Notes under the pieces: model-generated | What the model was told of the DNA's origin: nothing | Seen by the model: the letters and a program-made list of their open reading frames with translations, nothing else | Databases searched by the model: none | Translations under genes and position numbers: made by a program | Shown: piece after piece, positions 1 to 9,044 of the stretch | Layout of the letters: each line of letters opens with the position of its first letter | Numbering within the stretch: the stretch's first letter is position 1 | From: an uncultured Candidatus Melainabacteria bacterium | GTDB taxonomy: Bacteria > Cyanobacteriota > Vampirovibrionia > Gastranaerophilales > Gastranaerophilaceae | DNA length: 64,000 bases | NCBI GenBank assembly: GCA_934754655.1 | Contig: CAKVIC010000011.1 | Span: 21,077-85,076, forward strand | Direction: 5' to 3'

Positions 1-2044
1 GAGTATCACTATTTTTTGTATTATTATATCCGGCTTTAAGTTTTTTTATTTGAGCTTGCAACCTTTTATATCTTTTTGAATTTTTGGGATTAATTTTTAA
101 AAGCAATTTTTCATGTAATTCTGGTGAAAGCTTTCTCTTTAATTGCGACATTTTTATTGCAAAATCTGTGACACCATCAGCTTTGTACGTAAAACTATGT
201 ATAAAATTTTCAAGCCCTATGAGATTTATTGTATCAATTATTTCACGTCCCTTGATTGAAAACTTTTGTAATATAGAATTTTCATTTGGAGTTGAATTTG
301 AACATAACAAATCCTTTCTATCAAATGCACTTTTCAAAGCCTTTGTATAATTAATAAAATCATTAATAGTTGTATCTTCATTTGCGAATTGCAAAATTGA
401 AGCTAACGATTTTTGATATATTACATCACAAAATTTATCTTCATTTGCTATATAATAATCAACAATTCGTTTTTGCGCATCAAATTTTTTATTTTCGCCT
501 ACAACATTGGAAGAATCATCTGTATTTCTCAAAATATTATCGATATTTTTTACAACAAATTTATTTTTATATAATTGAGGAGTAGAAATAAATAAATTTG
601 CCAATTGGCTGATTCCATTAGGTGATTCTGCATTTGTAGTCGAATATCTCATAATATTATCAATATTTTTCATTAAATTTTCGTTATTGATAATATTTTG
701 ATTATCTAAAATTCTCATCCCAAAATCTAATTGTTCAGGCGTGAACACCGCGGTTAACATTTCATCCAAATTTGAAATAACATTAATGTTATCTACAAGT
801 TCTTTTTTTGATAACACATACATAAGTAAATTTACAGAAGTATCATTTTGGATTGATTCTAAAATATTTCCTAAATAATCATGAATATTTTGATTATTAA
901 AAATTTCTTTTTGAGAATATATTTTATTTAAGCACTGAATCTTTAAATCCGCGACCTCTTTATTATGCATAGATTTGATAATATCAGGTAAAGCTGTTAA
1001 AAAAGCTTTATTTTCGTATAATCTTTTATTAAAAACCACATCTTTTAAAAAATCTAAACGTCTATTATCAATACAAAAACTCATTATTCGTGGTAAAGAA
1101 TTTAATAAAGCTTCCTGCTTCAAAAGATTTTTATCTTGCAAAATATCATTTATAAATGCCAATCTTTTTTCATCTTTTATTGCTGAAATAAAGTTTGATA
1201 AAGATTTAAGCAAAGTTTGATTACTATATAATTCTTTTTTACTGAAAATATTTTTCACAAAATCAATTTGTTCATCATAATTTATATAATAAAGAATATC
1301 ATCAACATCGTTTATAATAATTCCATTATTATGCAAATCCGGATTCACCAAAATTTTATCTGTAATTAGCGCACGTTCATCGCGCGAATAGTACACCAAT
1401 TTTTTTATAATAGAAACTAAATTTTTATTACTGTACAAATTTTTGTCCGAAAAAAACTTTTCAACAATATTTGCTTGTGCCGGTTCATTTATAAGTCGAA
1501 TAATTGCATTGTAACTTTCAACTAGCTCTTTATCACCATACAATTCAGGATTTGTAATTAATAATTTAGTTGAATTTATTCTTATAGGAATTGATGTATT
1601 GTGAATAATTGAATTTATAAAATGCTGTATATTTTCGTTTTCATTCAATTGAGGATTATCTAAAATTTCTTTAATCAAAAGAATATTATATTTATTTAAA
1701 TCCTCTGCGCGCTTCGAAATCATTTCAAATTTTGGATGATTTTTCAATTCATTTGAAAGCTTTTCAAATTCTTTTTGCCCTACTTCACCAAATTTATTTG
1801 ATAAAACTTCATCTTTATTTTTATCAACACGTTCTTTCTTTTTTGAGGTAAAAAATTTAGTAAAAAGTGACAAGGCTAACACTTTTAATGGCAAACTTTT
1901 AGAAAAAGTACCCATAGAAAACGATTGGGACTTCGTTTCAACATTTTGCGACAACGACCCAGCTTTTTTAGAATGCAAAAATCGATTTTTGACATTATTT
2001 ATTGAAATTCTATGATATGGTTTATATAAAATTTTGCTATGCAT
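1..2044 (-). CDS. Large repeat protein, 3' end cut by window edge
   Basis: This is one uninterrupted minus-strand frame from an ATG at 2044 to the left edge (about 681 codons seen, no stop). I checked the reading frame row by row and found no in-frame stop. The first 20 residues include the short stretch HRISINNVKN, resembling the xRISFKN start of the AAA+ protein at 27680, followed by a basic, partly hydrophobic segment. From about residue 110 the protein is a series of degenerate helical units of about 35-45 residues of the type (N/K)xxLYxNKxLxxxLxxII, recalling HEAT or leucine-rich-variant solenoids. There is no signal peptide. A TAGAAT hexamer ends 5 nt before the start codon, so the mRNA may be nearly leaderless. 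I do not recognise a named family; a binding scaffold is inference. Confidence 0.75.
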   Translation of the reverse strand, partial: MHSKILYKPYHRISINNVKNRFLHSKKAGSLSQNVETKSQSFSMGTFSKSLPLKVLALSLFTKFFTSKKKERVDKNKDEVLSNKFGEVGQKEFEKLSNELKNHPKFEMISKRAEDLNKYNILLIKEILDNPQLNENENIQHFINSIIHNTSIPIRINSTKLLITNPELYGDKELVESYNAIIRLINEPAQANIVEKFFSDKNLYSNKNLVSIIKKLVYYSRDERALITDKILVNPDLHNNGIIINDVDDILYYINYDEQIDFVKNIFSKKELYSNQTLLKSLSNFISAIKDEKRLAFINDILQDKNLLKQEALLNSLPRIMSFCIDNRRLDFLKDVVFNKRLYENKAFLTALPDIIKSMHNKEVADLKIQCLNKIYSQKEIFNNQNIHDYLGNILESIQNDTSVNLLMYVLSKKELVDNINVISNLDEMLTAVFTPEQLDFGMRILDNQNIINNENLMKNIDNIMRYSTTNAESPNGISQLANLFISTPQLYKNKFVVKNIDNILRNTDDSSNVVGENKKFDAQKRIVDYYIANEDKFCDVIYQKSLASILQFANEDTTINDFINYTKALKSAFDRKDLLCSNSTPNENSILQKFSIKGREIIDTINLIGLENFIHSFTYKADGVTDFAIKMSQLKRKLSPELHEKLLLKINPKNSKRYKRLQAQIKKLKAGYNNTKNSDT

Positions 2045-2138
2045 TTATAATTCTAAACCGCATAAATATTTTTTTTGCTATTAAATAATATTTTTTATTT
2101 TTTATGATATATTATTTATCAAAAGGAAGGAGAATTTT

Positions 2139-3899
2139 ATGATTATTGAAAAAGTAAATGAACCTAAAGATTTAAAAAACTTAAACATCGAAACACTAAA
2201 TACTTTATCTGACGAAATGCGCAAATTAATTATAAAAAAAGTCAACACAATTGGCGGACACTTTGGACCAAATTTAGGAATGATTGAAGCCACTATAGCA
2301 ATGCATTATGTTTTCAATTCACCTGTAGATAAATTCATTTTTGACGTTTCTCACCAATGCTATCCGCACAAAATCTTAACCGGAAGAAAAGAAGGGTTTA
2401 TGAACCCTGACAAATATTTAAAATACACCGGCTACACAGCTCCTGCAGAAAGCTCACACGATTTATTCACCGTAGGACACACCTCAACTTCTGTCAGCTT
2501 AGCGACCGGAGTTGCAAAAATTCGTGATTTGAAAGGCGAAAAATACAATGTTATTGCCTTAATTGGTGACGGTTCTTTAACCGGTGGCGAAGCGCTTGAA
2601 GGATTAAATAATGCCGCTGTTTTAGGCAGTAACATTATTATAATTGTTAACGATAATGACATGTCAATTGCAACAAACCACGGCGGATTATACAATAATT
2701 TACGCCAATTAAGAGAAAACGATGGGCTTTATGAACAAAACATGTTCAAAACCTTCGGTTTTGATTATTATTTTGTTAAAGATGGCAATAATATTCAATC
2801 ATTGATTAATACATTTAAAAAAGTTAAAGATATTCAACACCCAACAATAGTTCATATTTGCACAGAAAAAGGACACGGTTGCCAAGTCGCAGTTGAAAAC
2901 AAAGAAATGTTCCACTGGATTATGCCAAATACGTTGGATGAAAATGAACACTTAATAAAACACGAAGCTAACAATTTTGAAACATATGAAAGTATTACAA
3001 ATAACTATATTTTAGAAAAAGCTAAACAAGATAAAACAATTGTCGCAATAAATGCAGCAACCCCTGGCGTTTTCGGGTTTACTCAAGATTTTAGAAACAA
3101 ATTAGGCTCACAATATGTTGATGTAGGTATCGCAGAAGAGCACGCAACAGCATTCACTTCTGCAATTGCAAAGCAAGGTGGAAAACCAATTTTGGCAATA
3201 ATGAGTTCTTTTATTCAAAGAACCTACGACCAACTCTCTCAAGATATGTGCTTGAATAATTCACCAGCAACAATTTTAGTATATTGGGGCGGAATTTCAC
3301 CTGCAGATTGTACACACCTTTGCACTTTTGACATTCCGTTAATCTCTAATATTCCTAATCTTGTTTACTTGGCACCAACAAACAAAGAGGAACATTTAGC
3401 AATGCTGGATTGGGCAGTAAATCAAACTGAACATCCGGTTGCAATAAGAGTTCCAACCGCACCTTTAATTTCTAGTGGCATAAAAGATGAAACAAATTAT
3501 TCAATTTTAAATAAATACAAGATTGAAAAAAATGGAGAAAAAGTTGCGATTATCGGTTTAGGTAATTTCTTGAACTTAGCAAAAGAAACGGCTTTAGAGA
3601 TAAAGAATACATTAGGTATTGACCCAACAATTATAAACCCTAGATTTATTACAGGAATTGACAAAGAATTGTTAACTAAGATTCAAGAAAATCACTCTGT
3701 TGTAATAACTTTAGAAGATGGAGTTGTAGATGGCGGGTTTGGTGAAAAAATTACCAGATTTTATGGTAAATCAAACATAAAAGTCCTAAATTACGGAGCA
3801 AAAAAAGAGTTTACCGACCGAATTGCGCTTGATGAATTATACAAAAAATATCATTTAACAAAAGAATTAATAACAAATGACATAAAAGAAATTTTATAA
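2139..3899 (+). CDS. 1-deoxy-D-xylulose-5-phosphate synthase-like TPP enzyme, divergent
   Basis: This is a transketolase-superfamily enzyme of 586 aa (classical DXS is about 620) with DXS architecture. It has an N-terminal TPP domain with DVSHQCYPHKILTGR near residue 67, a VGHTSTS loop, a GDGSLTGG plus NDNDMS TPP/Mg motif, then a pyrimidine domain with GIAEEHA (catalytic Glu present) and a C-terminal transketolase domain. In DXS the pyrimidine domain carries DRAG and YPRG, whose arginines bind the phosphate of glyceraldehyde-3-phosphate. Here the matching stretches read VYWGGISPADCTH and IRVPTAPL, so both arginines are missing. The reaction may therefore be true DXP synthesis by a variant site, or carboligation of another acceptor. 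A strong Shine-Dalgarno (aaggaaggag) fixes the start. The gene is monocistronic and ends at a shared hairpin terminator. Confidence 0.8.
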   Translation: MIIEKVNEPKDLKNLNIETLNTLSDEMRKLIIKKVNTIGGHFGPNLGMIEATIAMHYVFNSPVDKFIFDVSHQCYPHKILTGRKEGFMNPDKYLKYTGYTAPAESSHDLFTVGHTSTSVSLATGVAKIRDLKGEKYNVIALIGDGSLTGGEALEGLNNAAVLGSNIIIIVNDNDMSIATNHGGLYNNLRQLRENDGLYEQNMFKTFGFDYYFVKDGNNIQSLINTFKKVKDIQHPTIVHICTEKGHGCQVAVENKEMFHWIMPNTLDENEHLIKHEANNFETYESITNNYILEKAKQDKTIVAINAATPGVFGFTQDFRNKLGSQYVDVGIAEEHATAFTSAIAKQGGKPILAIMSSFIQRTYDQLSQDMCLNNSPATILVYWGGISPADCTHLCTFDIPLISNIPNLVYLAPTNKEEHLAMLDWAVNQTEHPVAIRVPTAPLISSGIKDETNYSILNKYKIEKNGEKVAIIGLGNFLNLAKETALEIKNTLGIDPTIINPRFITGIDKELLTKIQENHSVVITLEDGVVDGGFGEKITRFYGKSNIKVLNYGAKKEFTDRIALDELYKKYHLTKELITNDIKEIL

Positions 3900-3915
3900 T
3901 AAAAATTCATTAATT

Positions 3916-3949
3916 AAAAACCCTTGTTTGAATATCAAACAAGGGTTTA
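3916..3949. terminator. Bidirectional hairpin terminator
   Basis: An inverted repeat (aaacccttgtttg / caaacaagggttt, loop about 5 nt) is flanked by A- and T-runs. It lies between the convergent DXS-like and phosphorylase-like genes and can serve both. Confidence 0.85.
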
Positions 3950-3970
3950 TTTATAGCTTAATTAAAAAAT

Positions 3971-5662
3971 TTACTTGATATTTGAATATGTCCAAGCATC
4001 AAAAGTTGGAGCTTCTGAAATATTAAGCTCTTTTTTCTTTTCACCTGCACAACAATCATCATGAGCAATTGGTTTATACAATCTATTATAATATTCAATG
4101 ACCATTCTATCAGAATTGAAATACGCTTCACTCGTTCTGATAGCTTGACGCATTAACCTTGCCCATTCTTGTTTATTGTTATAATAAGTAGGTATAATTT
4201 GATTTTCAATAATATCCATTACGCATTCATGGTCTTTCCAATGTCTTTCTTCCCAAGGCATATCATCATCCAATTCAGGATATTCAACAGTATATCCGTT
4301 AATCCCAGGAAAAGTACCTTCAACAGTCCAACCATCATAAGTTGACAAATGCAACGCACCATTCGCGTTTGCTGACATACCAGAAGTTCCTGATGCTTCA
4401 AACGGTCTTAATGGAGTATTTAACCAAACATCAGTACCACGTTTTAACAAACCTGATAATTGAAGTTCATAACCTGGTAAAACAACAACATTTTTCAATG
4501 TATGTGAACGGTGAAGAAGTTTGTTAAACATTTCTTTACCCATAACATCATCCGGATGGAATTTACCGGCAAAGATAATTTGTAATTTATTTTCTTCTAA
4601 AAGCTTAGTAATTCTTTCTTTATCCATAAGAATCAACCAAGCGCGCTTATAATCAGCAAATCTTCTTGCCCAAGTGATAGTTAAAACATCCGGATCAAAT
4701 CTTTTACCTGCAACGTTTGCAACATGCCTGAACAATTCTACTTTCATTTCACGCTTAGCAGCAAGAAGTTCATCAAACGATTTCGTTCCGCCCATTCTCT
4801 TATCTTGCCAATAATGAAGATTAACAGCGTTTGTAATCGCACGAATTGGACATCTATCTTCAACCCATTCCCACATTTTGTTTGCAACAAGCCCATGAAG
4901 TTGAGATACCGCATTCGCAATTCTTGACATTCTTAAAGCCGCTACTGTTAGTGAGAAATTCTCGCCACCAAGTTGAATGGCAGTTTCTCTTGAAGCACCG
5001 GCAAAGAAACCACTTTCAAGCAAAGTATCAACCCAGTGAACTTCATTACCTGCTGCAACCGGAGTATGCGTTGTAAATACTGTTTTCTTTTTAACTTCTT
5101 GAAGGTTACCATTATATTGTCTTAATAATTCAAATGCAGCAGGAAGTGCGTGACCTTCATTCATGTGAATAACATCAAATTTATATCCAACAGCTTGAAG
5201 AACTCTTATACCTGCAATACCAAGAACGGTTTCTTGTGCGACACGAATCTTTTCATTGCCATCATAAAGTTTATGAGAAATACTTTTTGCCCAATCACTG
5301 TTGCCTTCAATATCAGTTGTAAGCAAATAAACCGGACAAGTTCCAAATAATTCCGGCTCTACTTTGTATGCTTTTACTTTAACTTTTTCTCCAAAAGTAT
5401 CAACCTCAACAGTAATCCCTGTATCAGTTAGATAATCATAATATTTTCTAATATATGCGACTTCAACGTTACCTGCATGATCAATTCGTTGATCATAATA
5501 GCCATAAGACCACAACATTGTGACTCCGACCATTGGTAACTGTAAATAACCTGCTGAAAGCATATGTGAACCTGCTAAAAATCCTAAGCCACCAGAATAT
5601 GTACTCAAAGATTGGTCCATTGCGATTTCCATCGAAAAATAAGCTACGTTTGGTAATGTCAT
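3971..5662 (-). CDS. Alpha-glucan phosphorylase family (GT35) protein lacking the PLP lysine
   Basis: This 563-aa protein belongs to the short alpha-glucan phosphorylase family. It begins with VAYFSMEIA and a glycine-rich STYSGGLGFLAG loop, and has VIHMNEGHA, then WARRFADYKRA near residue 340, and EASGTSGM in the C-terminal domain. Family members phosphorolyse glycogen or maltodextrin to glucose-1-phosphate using PLP bound to the lysine that follows this last motif (SGMKA or SGEKA). Here the codon is TCA, giving SGMSANANGA, so the lysine is replaced by serine while surrounding residues are conserved. The protein either lacks PLP or has become a different GT-B transferase. There is no frameshift. 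The gene stands alone, with a terminator on one side and a ~300-bp upstream gap. Confidence 0.8.
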   Translation of the reverse strand: MTLPNVAYFSMEIAMDQSLSTYSGGLGFLAGSHMLSAGYLQLPMVGVTMLWSYGYYDQRIDHAGNVEVAYIRKYYDYLTDTGITVEVDTFGEKVKVKAYKVEPELFGTCPVYLLTTDIEGNSDWAKSISHKLYDGNEKIRVAQETVLGIAGIRVLQAVGYKFDVIHMNEGHALPAAFELLRQYNGNLQEVKKKTVFTTHTPVAAGNEVHWVDTLLESGFFAGASRETAIQLGGENFSLTVAALRMSRIANAVSQLHGLVANKMWEWVEDRCPIRAITNAVNLHYWQDKRMGGTKSFDELLAAKREMKVELFRHVANVAGKRFDPDVLTITWARRFADYKRAWLILMDKERITKLLEENKLQIIFAGKFHPDDVMGKEMFNKLLHRSHTLKNVVVLPGYELQLSGLLKRGTDVWLNTPLRPFEASGTSGMSANANGALHLSTYDGWTVEGTFPGINGYTVEYPELDDDMPWEERHWKDHECVMDIIENQIIPTYYNNKQEWARLMRQAIRTSEAYFNSDRMVIEYYNRLYKPIAHDDCCAGEKKKELNISEAPTFDAWTYSNIK

Positions 5663-5872
5663 AATTTTAACCTTTTTTATTGTAATACTTTTGAACTATG
5701 TTCACTCATTATAGTTATACCATTAAGATAACATATAGTCTATATATTTGTCATTCATCTAGTACATTCAGTTTATATAATTTTTTACAACGAGTGTAAC
5801 AAAAAAATTATATCAGATATTAACAATTATTACAAATAGAGTAAACAGATAAATCTCAAAATATTTATACAA

Positions 5873-5897
5873 AATAAAAAGGATGCCTAAGCATCCT
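5873..5897 (-). terminator. Terminator of yggS-sepF
   Basis: The stem aggatgc/gcatcct with a 4-nt loop is followed on the minus strand by TTTTTATTTT. It lies about 65 bp past the sepF stop codon. The rest of the 5663-5960 gap (298 bp) is AT-rich upstream DNA of the phosphorylase gene, with a TATAAT at about 5713-5718 read on the minus strand; I see no other feature in it. Confidence 0.75.
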
Positions 5898-5960
5898 GAA
5901 AAATCCAACTATCACAAATCAATATATTATATTAAAATTTCCCAAAATTATTCAAAAACA

Positions 5961-6479
5961 CTATAGTGGTTTGTTCCACAATGATTCTGAAAATTTACTT
6001 TGTGTTGTACCATTTTCAACTGACAAAGAAACATTACTTGGAGTGAAAATAAATACCATATCACTGATTTTTTGAGCAGTTCCATTCAATGCATGAGATG
6101 CACCACACACAAAATCAATTGTTCTTTGAGATTGTTCTTTATCCAACAAGTCTAAATGCAAAACAATTGTTTTATTATCAATCAATTTTTTTACAATTTG
6201 TGCTGCTTCACTGAAAGAACGTGGTTCAATAACAGTAACTTCACCTGACTTATAAGAATTTGGATAAGTAACAACTTTTGAATCTCTTTCAAAAGAACGC
6301 TCAGGTTTAACACGTGTTCCATACATAGAATCAATAGATGAATTTAATGCTAATGTACCATCTACATCACCATAACCATCGTTTGCTCTGTCAAAACGAA
6401 ATGCGTCATCTTCGCTTTCATCATTAAAACTCTTTGTGAAAAAGTTTACGAACCCTTTTAAACCTTCTGATAGTGCCAT
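5961..6479 (-). CDS. sepF: Cell division protein SepF
   Basis: SepF (172 aa) polymerises on the membrane and anchors and bundles FtsZ at the division septum. The N-terminus (MALSEGLKGFVNFF) is the expected amphipathic membrane-binding helix. A variable linker with SFERDSKVV follows. The DUF552 core spans roughly residues 80-160 and includes VIEPRSFSEA, VLHLDLLDKEQSQRTIDFV and GASHALNGTAQKI. The gene follows yggS after 18 bp with a ggagga ribosome-binding site; the same yggS-sepF order occurs in cyanobacteria and Firmicutes. A hairpin terminator follows. Confidence 0.95.
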   Translation of the reverse strand: MALSEGLKGFVNFFTKSFNDESEDDAFRFDRANDGYGDVDGTLALNSSIDSMYGTRVKPERSFERDSKVVTYPNSYKSGEVTVIEPRSFSEAAQIVKKLIDNKTIVLHLDLLDKEQSQRTIDFVCGASHALNGTAQKISDMVFIFTPSNVSLSVENGTTQSKFSESLWNKPL

Positions 6480-6497
6480 TTATTCCTCCATATATAT

Positions 6498-7244
6498 TTA
6501 CTTAAATAACTTACGTCCAATTCTTATCATTGTTGCCCCTTCTTGCAATGCGATTTCATAATCATCACTCATCCCCATTGAAAGCTCTGGCAACTTTTTA
6601 CCAAATTGTTGTTCCAATTCTTCCTTAAACTTTCGCATATCACTAAATAAAAATCTAAGTTCAGACTCTGTTGCACCAAGCGGAGCTATGTTCATCAGCC
6701 CGATTACTTCAAGATTTGGCAAAGCAATTATTTTATCAAATTCTTTCAACAAAATCTCTTTGCTATACCCCGACTTTTGTTCTTCATTGGCATTATTCAC
6801 TTGCAATAAAACACTCTCTCTCTTATTTATCGCACAAGCACAAGTTGAAATCTCCTCAGCCAATTTCAAAGAATCCACAGATTGAATACAGTCAAAGTAT
6901 TTTACAACCTTTTTAACTTTATTACTCTGCAAATGCCCGATAAAATGGAAGTTTGAACCTTGACGAATATCATCTGGCAAAGATTCAATTTTTACAATTG
7001 CATCATTCGCACGCGATTCCCCAAAATCTCGCAAACCGACCTCAAACCCCTTTAAAATAGAACTTAAGCCATAGTATTTAGTAACTGCTATTATTTTAGA
7101 ATTATAATGTGCAACTTTTTCTTTGATATTGAAGTAATTTTCTCTCAATTTTGATTCATCAACCTCAAAATTCCCCCAAACCTCTGAGGGGATTGGTTTA
7201 TTTACCATTTTGTGATTGTTTTTATCTTCATCAACTTGAGACAT
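6498..7244 (-). CDS. yggS: YggS/PLPBP family pyridoxal-phosphate homeostasis protein
   Basis: This alanine-racemase-fold protein binds PLP and buffers the cell's free PLP pool. The PLP lysine lies in IIAVTKYYG (about residue 55); IGHLQSNKVK, LLQVNNANEEQKSGY, LMNIAPLGA and LSMGMSDDYEIALQEGATMIRIGRKLF are family hallmarks. I chose the ATG at 7244, not the TTG at 7253: it has gaggttgaggg upstream, and the mapped promoter (-10 at 7264-7269) would leave the TTG almost no leader. It has a slightly longer N-terminus than usual. It is first in an operon with sepF. Confidence 0.93.
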   Translation of the reverse strand: MSQVDEDKNNHKMVNKPIPSEVWGNFEVDESKLRENYFNIKEKVAHYNSKIIAVTKYYGLSSILKGFEVGLRDFGESRANDAIVKIESLPDDIRQGSNFHFIGHLQSNKVKKVVKYFDCIQSVDSLKLAEEISTCACAINKRESVLLQVNNANEEQKSGYSKEILLKEFDKIIALPNLEVIGLMNIAPLGATESELRFLFSDMRKFKEELEQQFGKKLPELSMGMSDDYEIALQEGATMIRIGRKLFK

Positions 7245-7263
7245 CTCCCTCAACCTCTATTGT

Positions 7264-7293
7264 ATTATATAATAAGATACATGTCGTTTACAA
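7264..7293 (-). promoter_or_regulatory. Sigma-70 type promoter of yggS-sepF
   Basis: On the minus strand a TTGTAA -35 (7288-7293) and a perfect TATAAT -10 (7264-7269) are separated by 18 bp. The predicted start of transcription is about 13 nt before the yggS ATG, just upstream of its ribosome-binding site. The rest of the 7245-7516 gap holds several CATG-containing words and TTTTGTAAA words but no gene I can support. Confidence 0.65.
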
Positions 7294-7516
7294 GTGTTTA
7301 TTTGTAACAGTTTTTAGCTTTTTACCCAACATGCTGAAACCCATGATTCACATGCGTTTCCAGCTTTTTGCAAATGTTAAGTTTTGTAAACTTTCTCGGT
7401 TTTGTAAAGAACTTGACATGATTTTGCATGCTTAATTTACAAATGAGCATGCCAATTTTTAATAAAAAAGCATGGTCATTTAACATGATATTTTATTAAT
7501 ATTTTTTTGACAAACA

Positions 7517-7987
7517 TTATTTATGATATGTTTCGTTTTTCATAATTTTAAAAGCACGATAAATTTGTTCAACTAACAACAACCTCGCAAATTGATGCAA
7601 AAATGTCATTTTTGAGATGCTTAATTTGAAATCCGCACGTGCAGACACACGAGCTGAAATACCACAAGAAGAACCAATTACAAAAACTAATTCAGAAATA
7701 CCACTATTTATAATATCATTAATTTTATCTGCAAATTCTTCTGATGAAACCTGTTTTCCCTTAATTTCAAGCGTTATAACATAAGAATCTGGTTTGATAT
7801 TTGACAAAATTTTTTCGCCCTCTTCATCCAAAGCTTTTTGGACTAAATTTTCATCTTTAATTTCAACCGGATTTAATTCAACAATTTCCACAGGCGCATA
7901 AGGCGTCAAACGTTTTAAAAATTCTTCAATCCCTTCTTTTAAAAATTTTTCTTTTATTTTTCCAAGTGCAATTATTTTAATCTTCAT
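7517..7987 (-). CDS. rlmH: 23S rRNA (pseudouridine-1915-N3)-methyltransferase RlmH
   Basis: RlmH is a SPOUT-fold methyltransferase that methylates pseudouridine 1915 in helix 69 of 23S rRNA on the assembled ribosome, using S-adenosylmethionine. From MKIKIIALGKIKEKF the protein is 156 aa, the normal family length. It shows LVFVIGSSCGI (usually IGGxxG, so the second Gly is Ser here) and the typical C-terminus LLLVEQIYRAFKI...YHK. The start at 7987 overlaps the end of the upstream membrane-protein gene by 11 bp, indicating translational coupling; longer in-frame extensions upstream do not match the family. Confidence 0.93.
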   Translation of the reverse strand: MKIKIIALGKIKEKFLKEGIEEFLKRLTPYAPVEIVELNPVEIKDENLVQKALDEEGEKILSNIKPDSYVITLEIKGKQVSSEEFADKINDIINSGISELVFVIGSSCGISARVSARADFKLSISKMTFLHQFARLLLVEQIYRAFKIMKNETYHK

Positions 7988-9041
7988 AATTGTTACCATA
8001 ATTCTCATCTTTTTCCATTGCACGGCGCAAAATATTTCTATCTAATTTCTTCTTTACAACAAATTTTTTATGCGATTCTTCCATTAGTTTTTCACTCGGA
8101 CGTTTTACCTTTGTTTTTCTACCTTTCGATTTTTTTTCAAGCTTATCTTCCGGTTTAGGGATTCCGCCATTTAACTTGTTATACCACATTCCGCAAGCAA
8201 TAGAGCGAATCGGTAAAGTATATTGAATAAAAATTTGTGCAATAATTGCAGAAACAAACGACATTGCCAACAAATTTATATCAAAAGTTGCCACATGATA
8301 ATATGCCAAAAATTCATTAACACCCGCTACTGGAGCCGGCGGAATCATTGGGACTATTAATGTAGATAAAAATTCCATAATCTTTAATTTTTCAGAAATT
8401 ATAACAATAATTTTTGGTATAAAAATGTAAGTCAAAAGTCCTACAAGCATTAACATTATAAAAGTAGATACAAAATTACCTTTTACAAGTTCAAAACTAC
8501 GTTTCGCACATCCAATCGGAGATTTCTCCGGCTCATACGTAAACACTTGAAAAATCAACGCAAAATAAACTGCTAAAATACCTGCCGGAACCCATAAAAA
8601 AGGTATTACCGCAAATATTGAAAAGACTCCAACCAAAGCCCATAAACCAACAAATGGAATAGCTCTGCGTTTTATCAATTCTGTATGAGCATCAAAATCA
8701 TAAACTTTTCCGGAACGCAACATATTATCAAGCATTGAATTTATTGCACCATAAGCAACTAAATATTCCCAAAAAGATTTAAGCAAAATAATCATGCCAG
8801 GAATACTTATTAAAATAGAAACCACAACAATTGTTGAAAAATCATTAAAAGTTGAATATTTTTCAACAAGATTAGGAATTTGCTGTATATAAAAATAAAC
8901 CGGTACAAAAACTAAAATTAACCCCAAAACTTGTCCAAGCACGGGAAATGTCATATACTTAACAAATTGTTTGAAATTTGAAAAATATAATCCAATAGAC
9001 TCTATAAAAATTCCAAAAACGGATTTATTTTTTTTTGCCAT
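7977..9041 (-). CDS. Polytopic inner-membrane protein with basic C-terminal tail
   Basis: This 354-aa protein has about six hydrophobic segments (near residues 27-50, 70-90, 130-165, 195-215, 225-240 and 255-280), followed by a hydrophilic, lysine/arginine-rich tail of about 60 residues ending ENYGNNYED. The ends of the membrane region resemble the wide glycerophosphodiesterase-membrane-domain/YciC-type families (long helices, a short EKSPIGCAKRSFELVKG amphipathic element near residue 175), but I cannot name a family. The start has an AAGGTGG ribosome-binding site. It sits between a dehydrogenase gene (3 bp upstream) and rlmH (overlapping), so the three are one operon. The basic tail could bind RNA or ribosomes; that is speculation. 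Confidence 0.75.
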   Translation of the reverse strand: MAKKNKSVFGIFIESIGLYFSNFKQFVKYMTFPVLGQVLGLILVFVPVYFYIQQIPNLVEKYSTFNDFSTIVVVSILISIPGMIILLKSFWEYLVAYGAINSMLDNMLRSGKVYDFDAHTELIKRRAIPFVGLWALVGVFSIFAVIPFLWVPAGILAVYFALIFQVFTYEPEKSPIGCAKRSFELVKGNFVSTFIMLMLVGLLTYIFIPKIIVIISEKLKIMEFLSTLIVPMIPPAPVAGVNEFLAYYHVATFDINLLAMSFVSAIIAQIFIQYTLPIRSIACGMWYNKLNGGIPKPEDKLEKKSKGRKTKVKRPSEKLMEESHKKFVVKKKLDRNILRRAMEKDENYGNNYED

Positions 9042-9044
9042 AAA

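Noticed and set aside
1..1220. Plus-strand open frames of 70-90 codons at the left edge
   Set aside because: They lie opposite a single minus-strand frame open for over 680 codons; the plus-strand ones have no ribosome-binding site and unusual composition.
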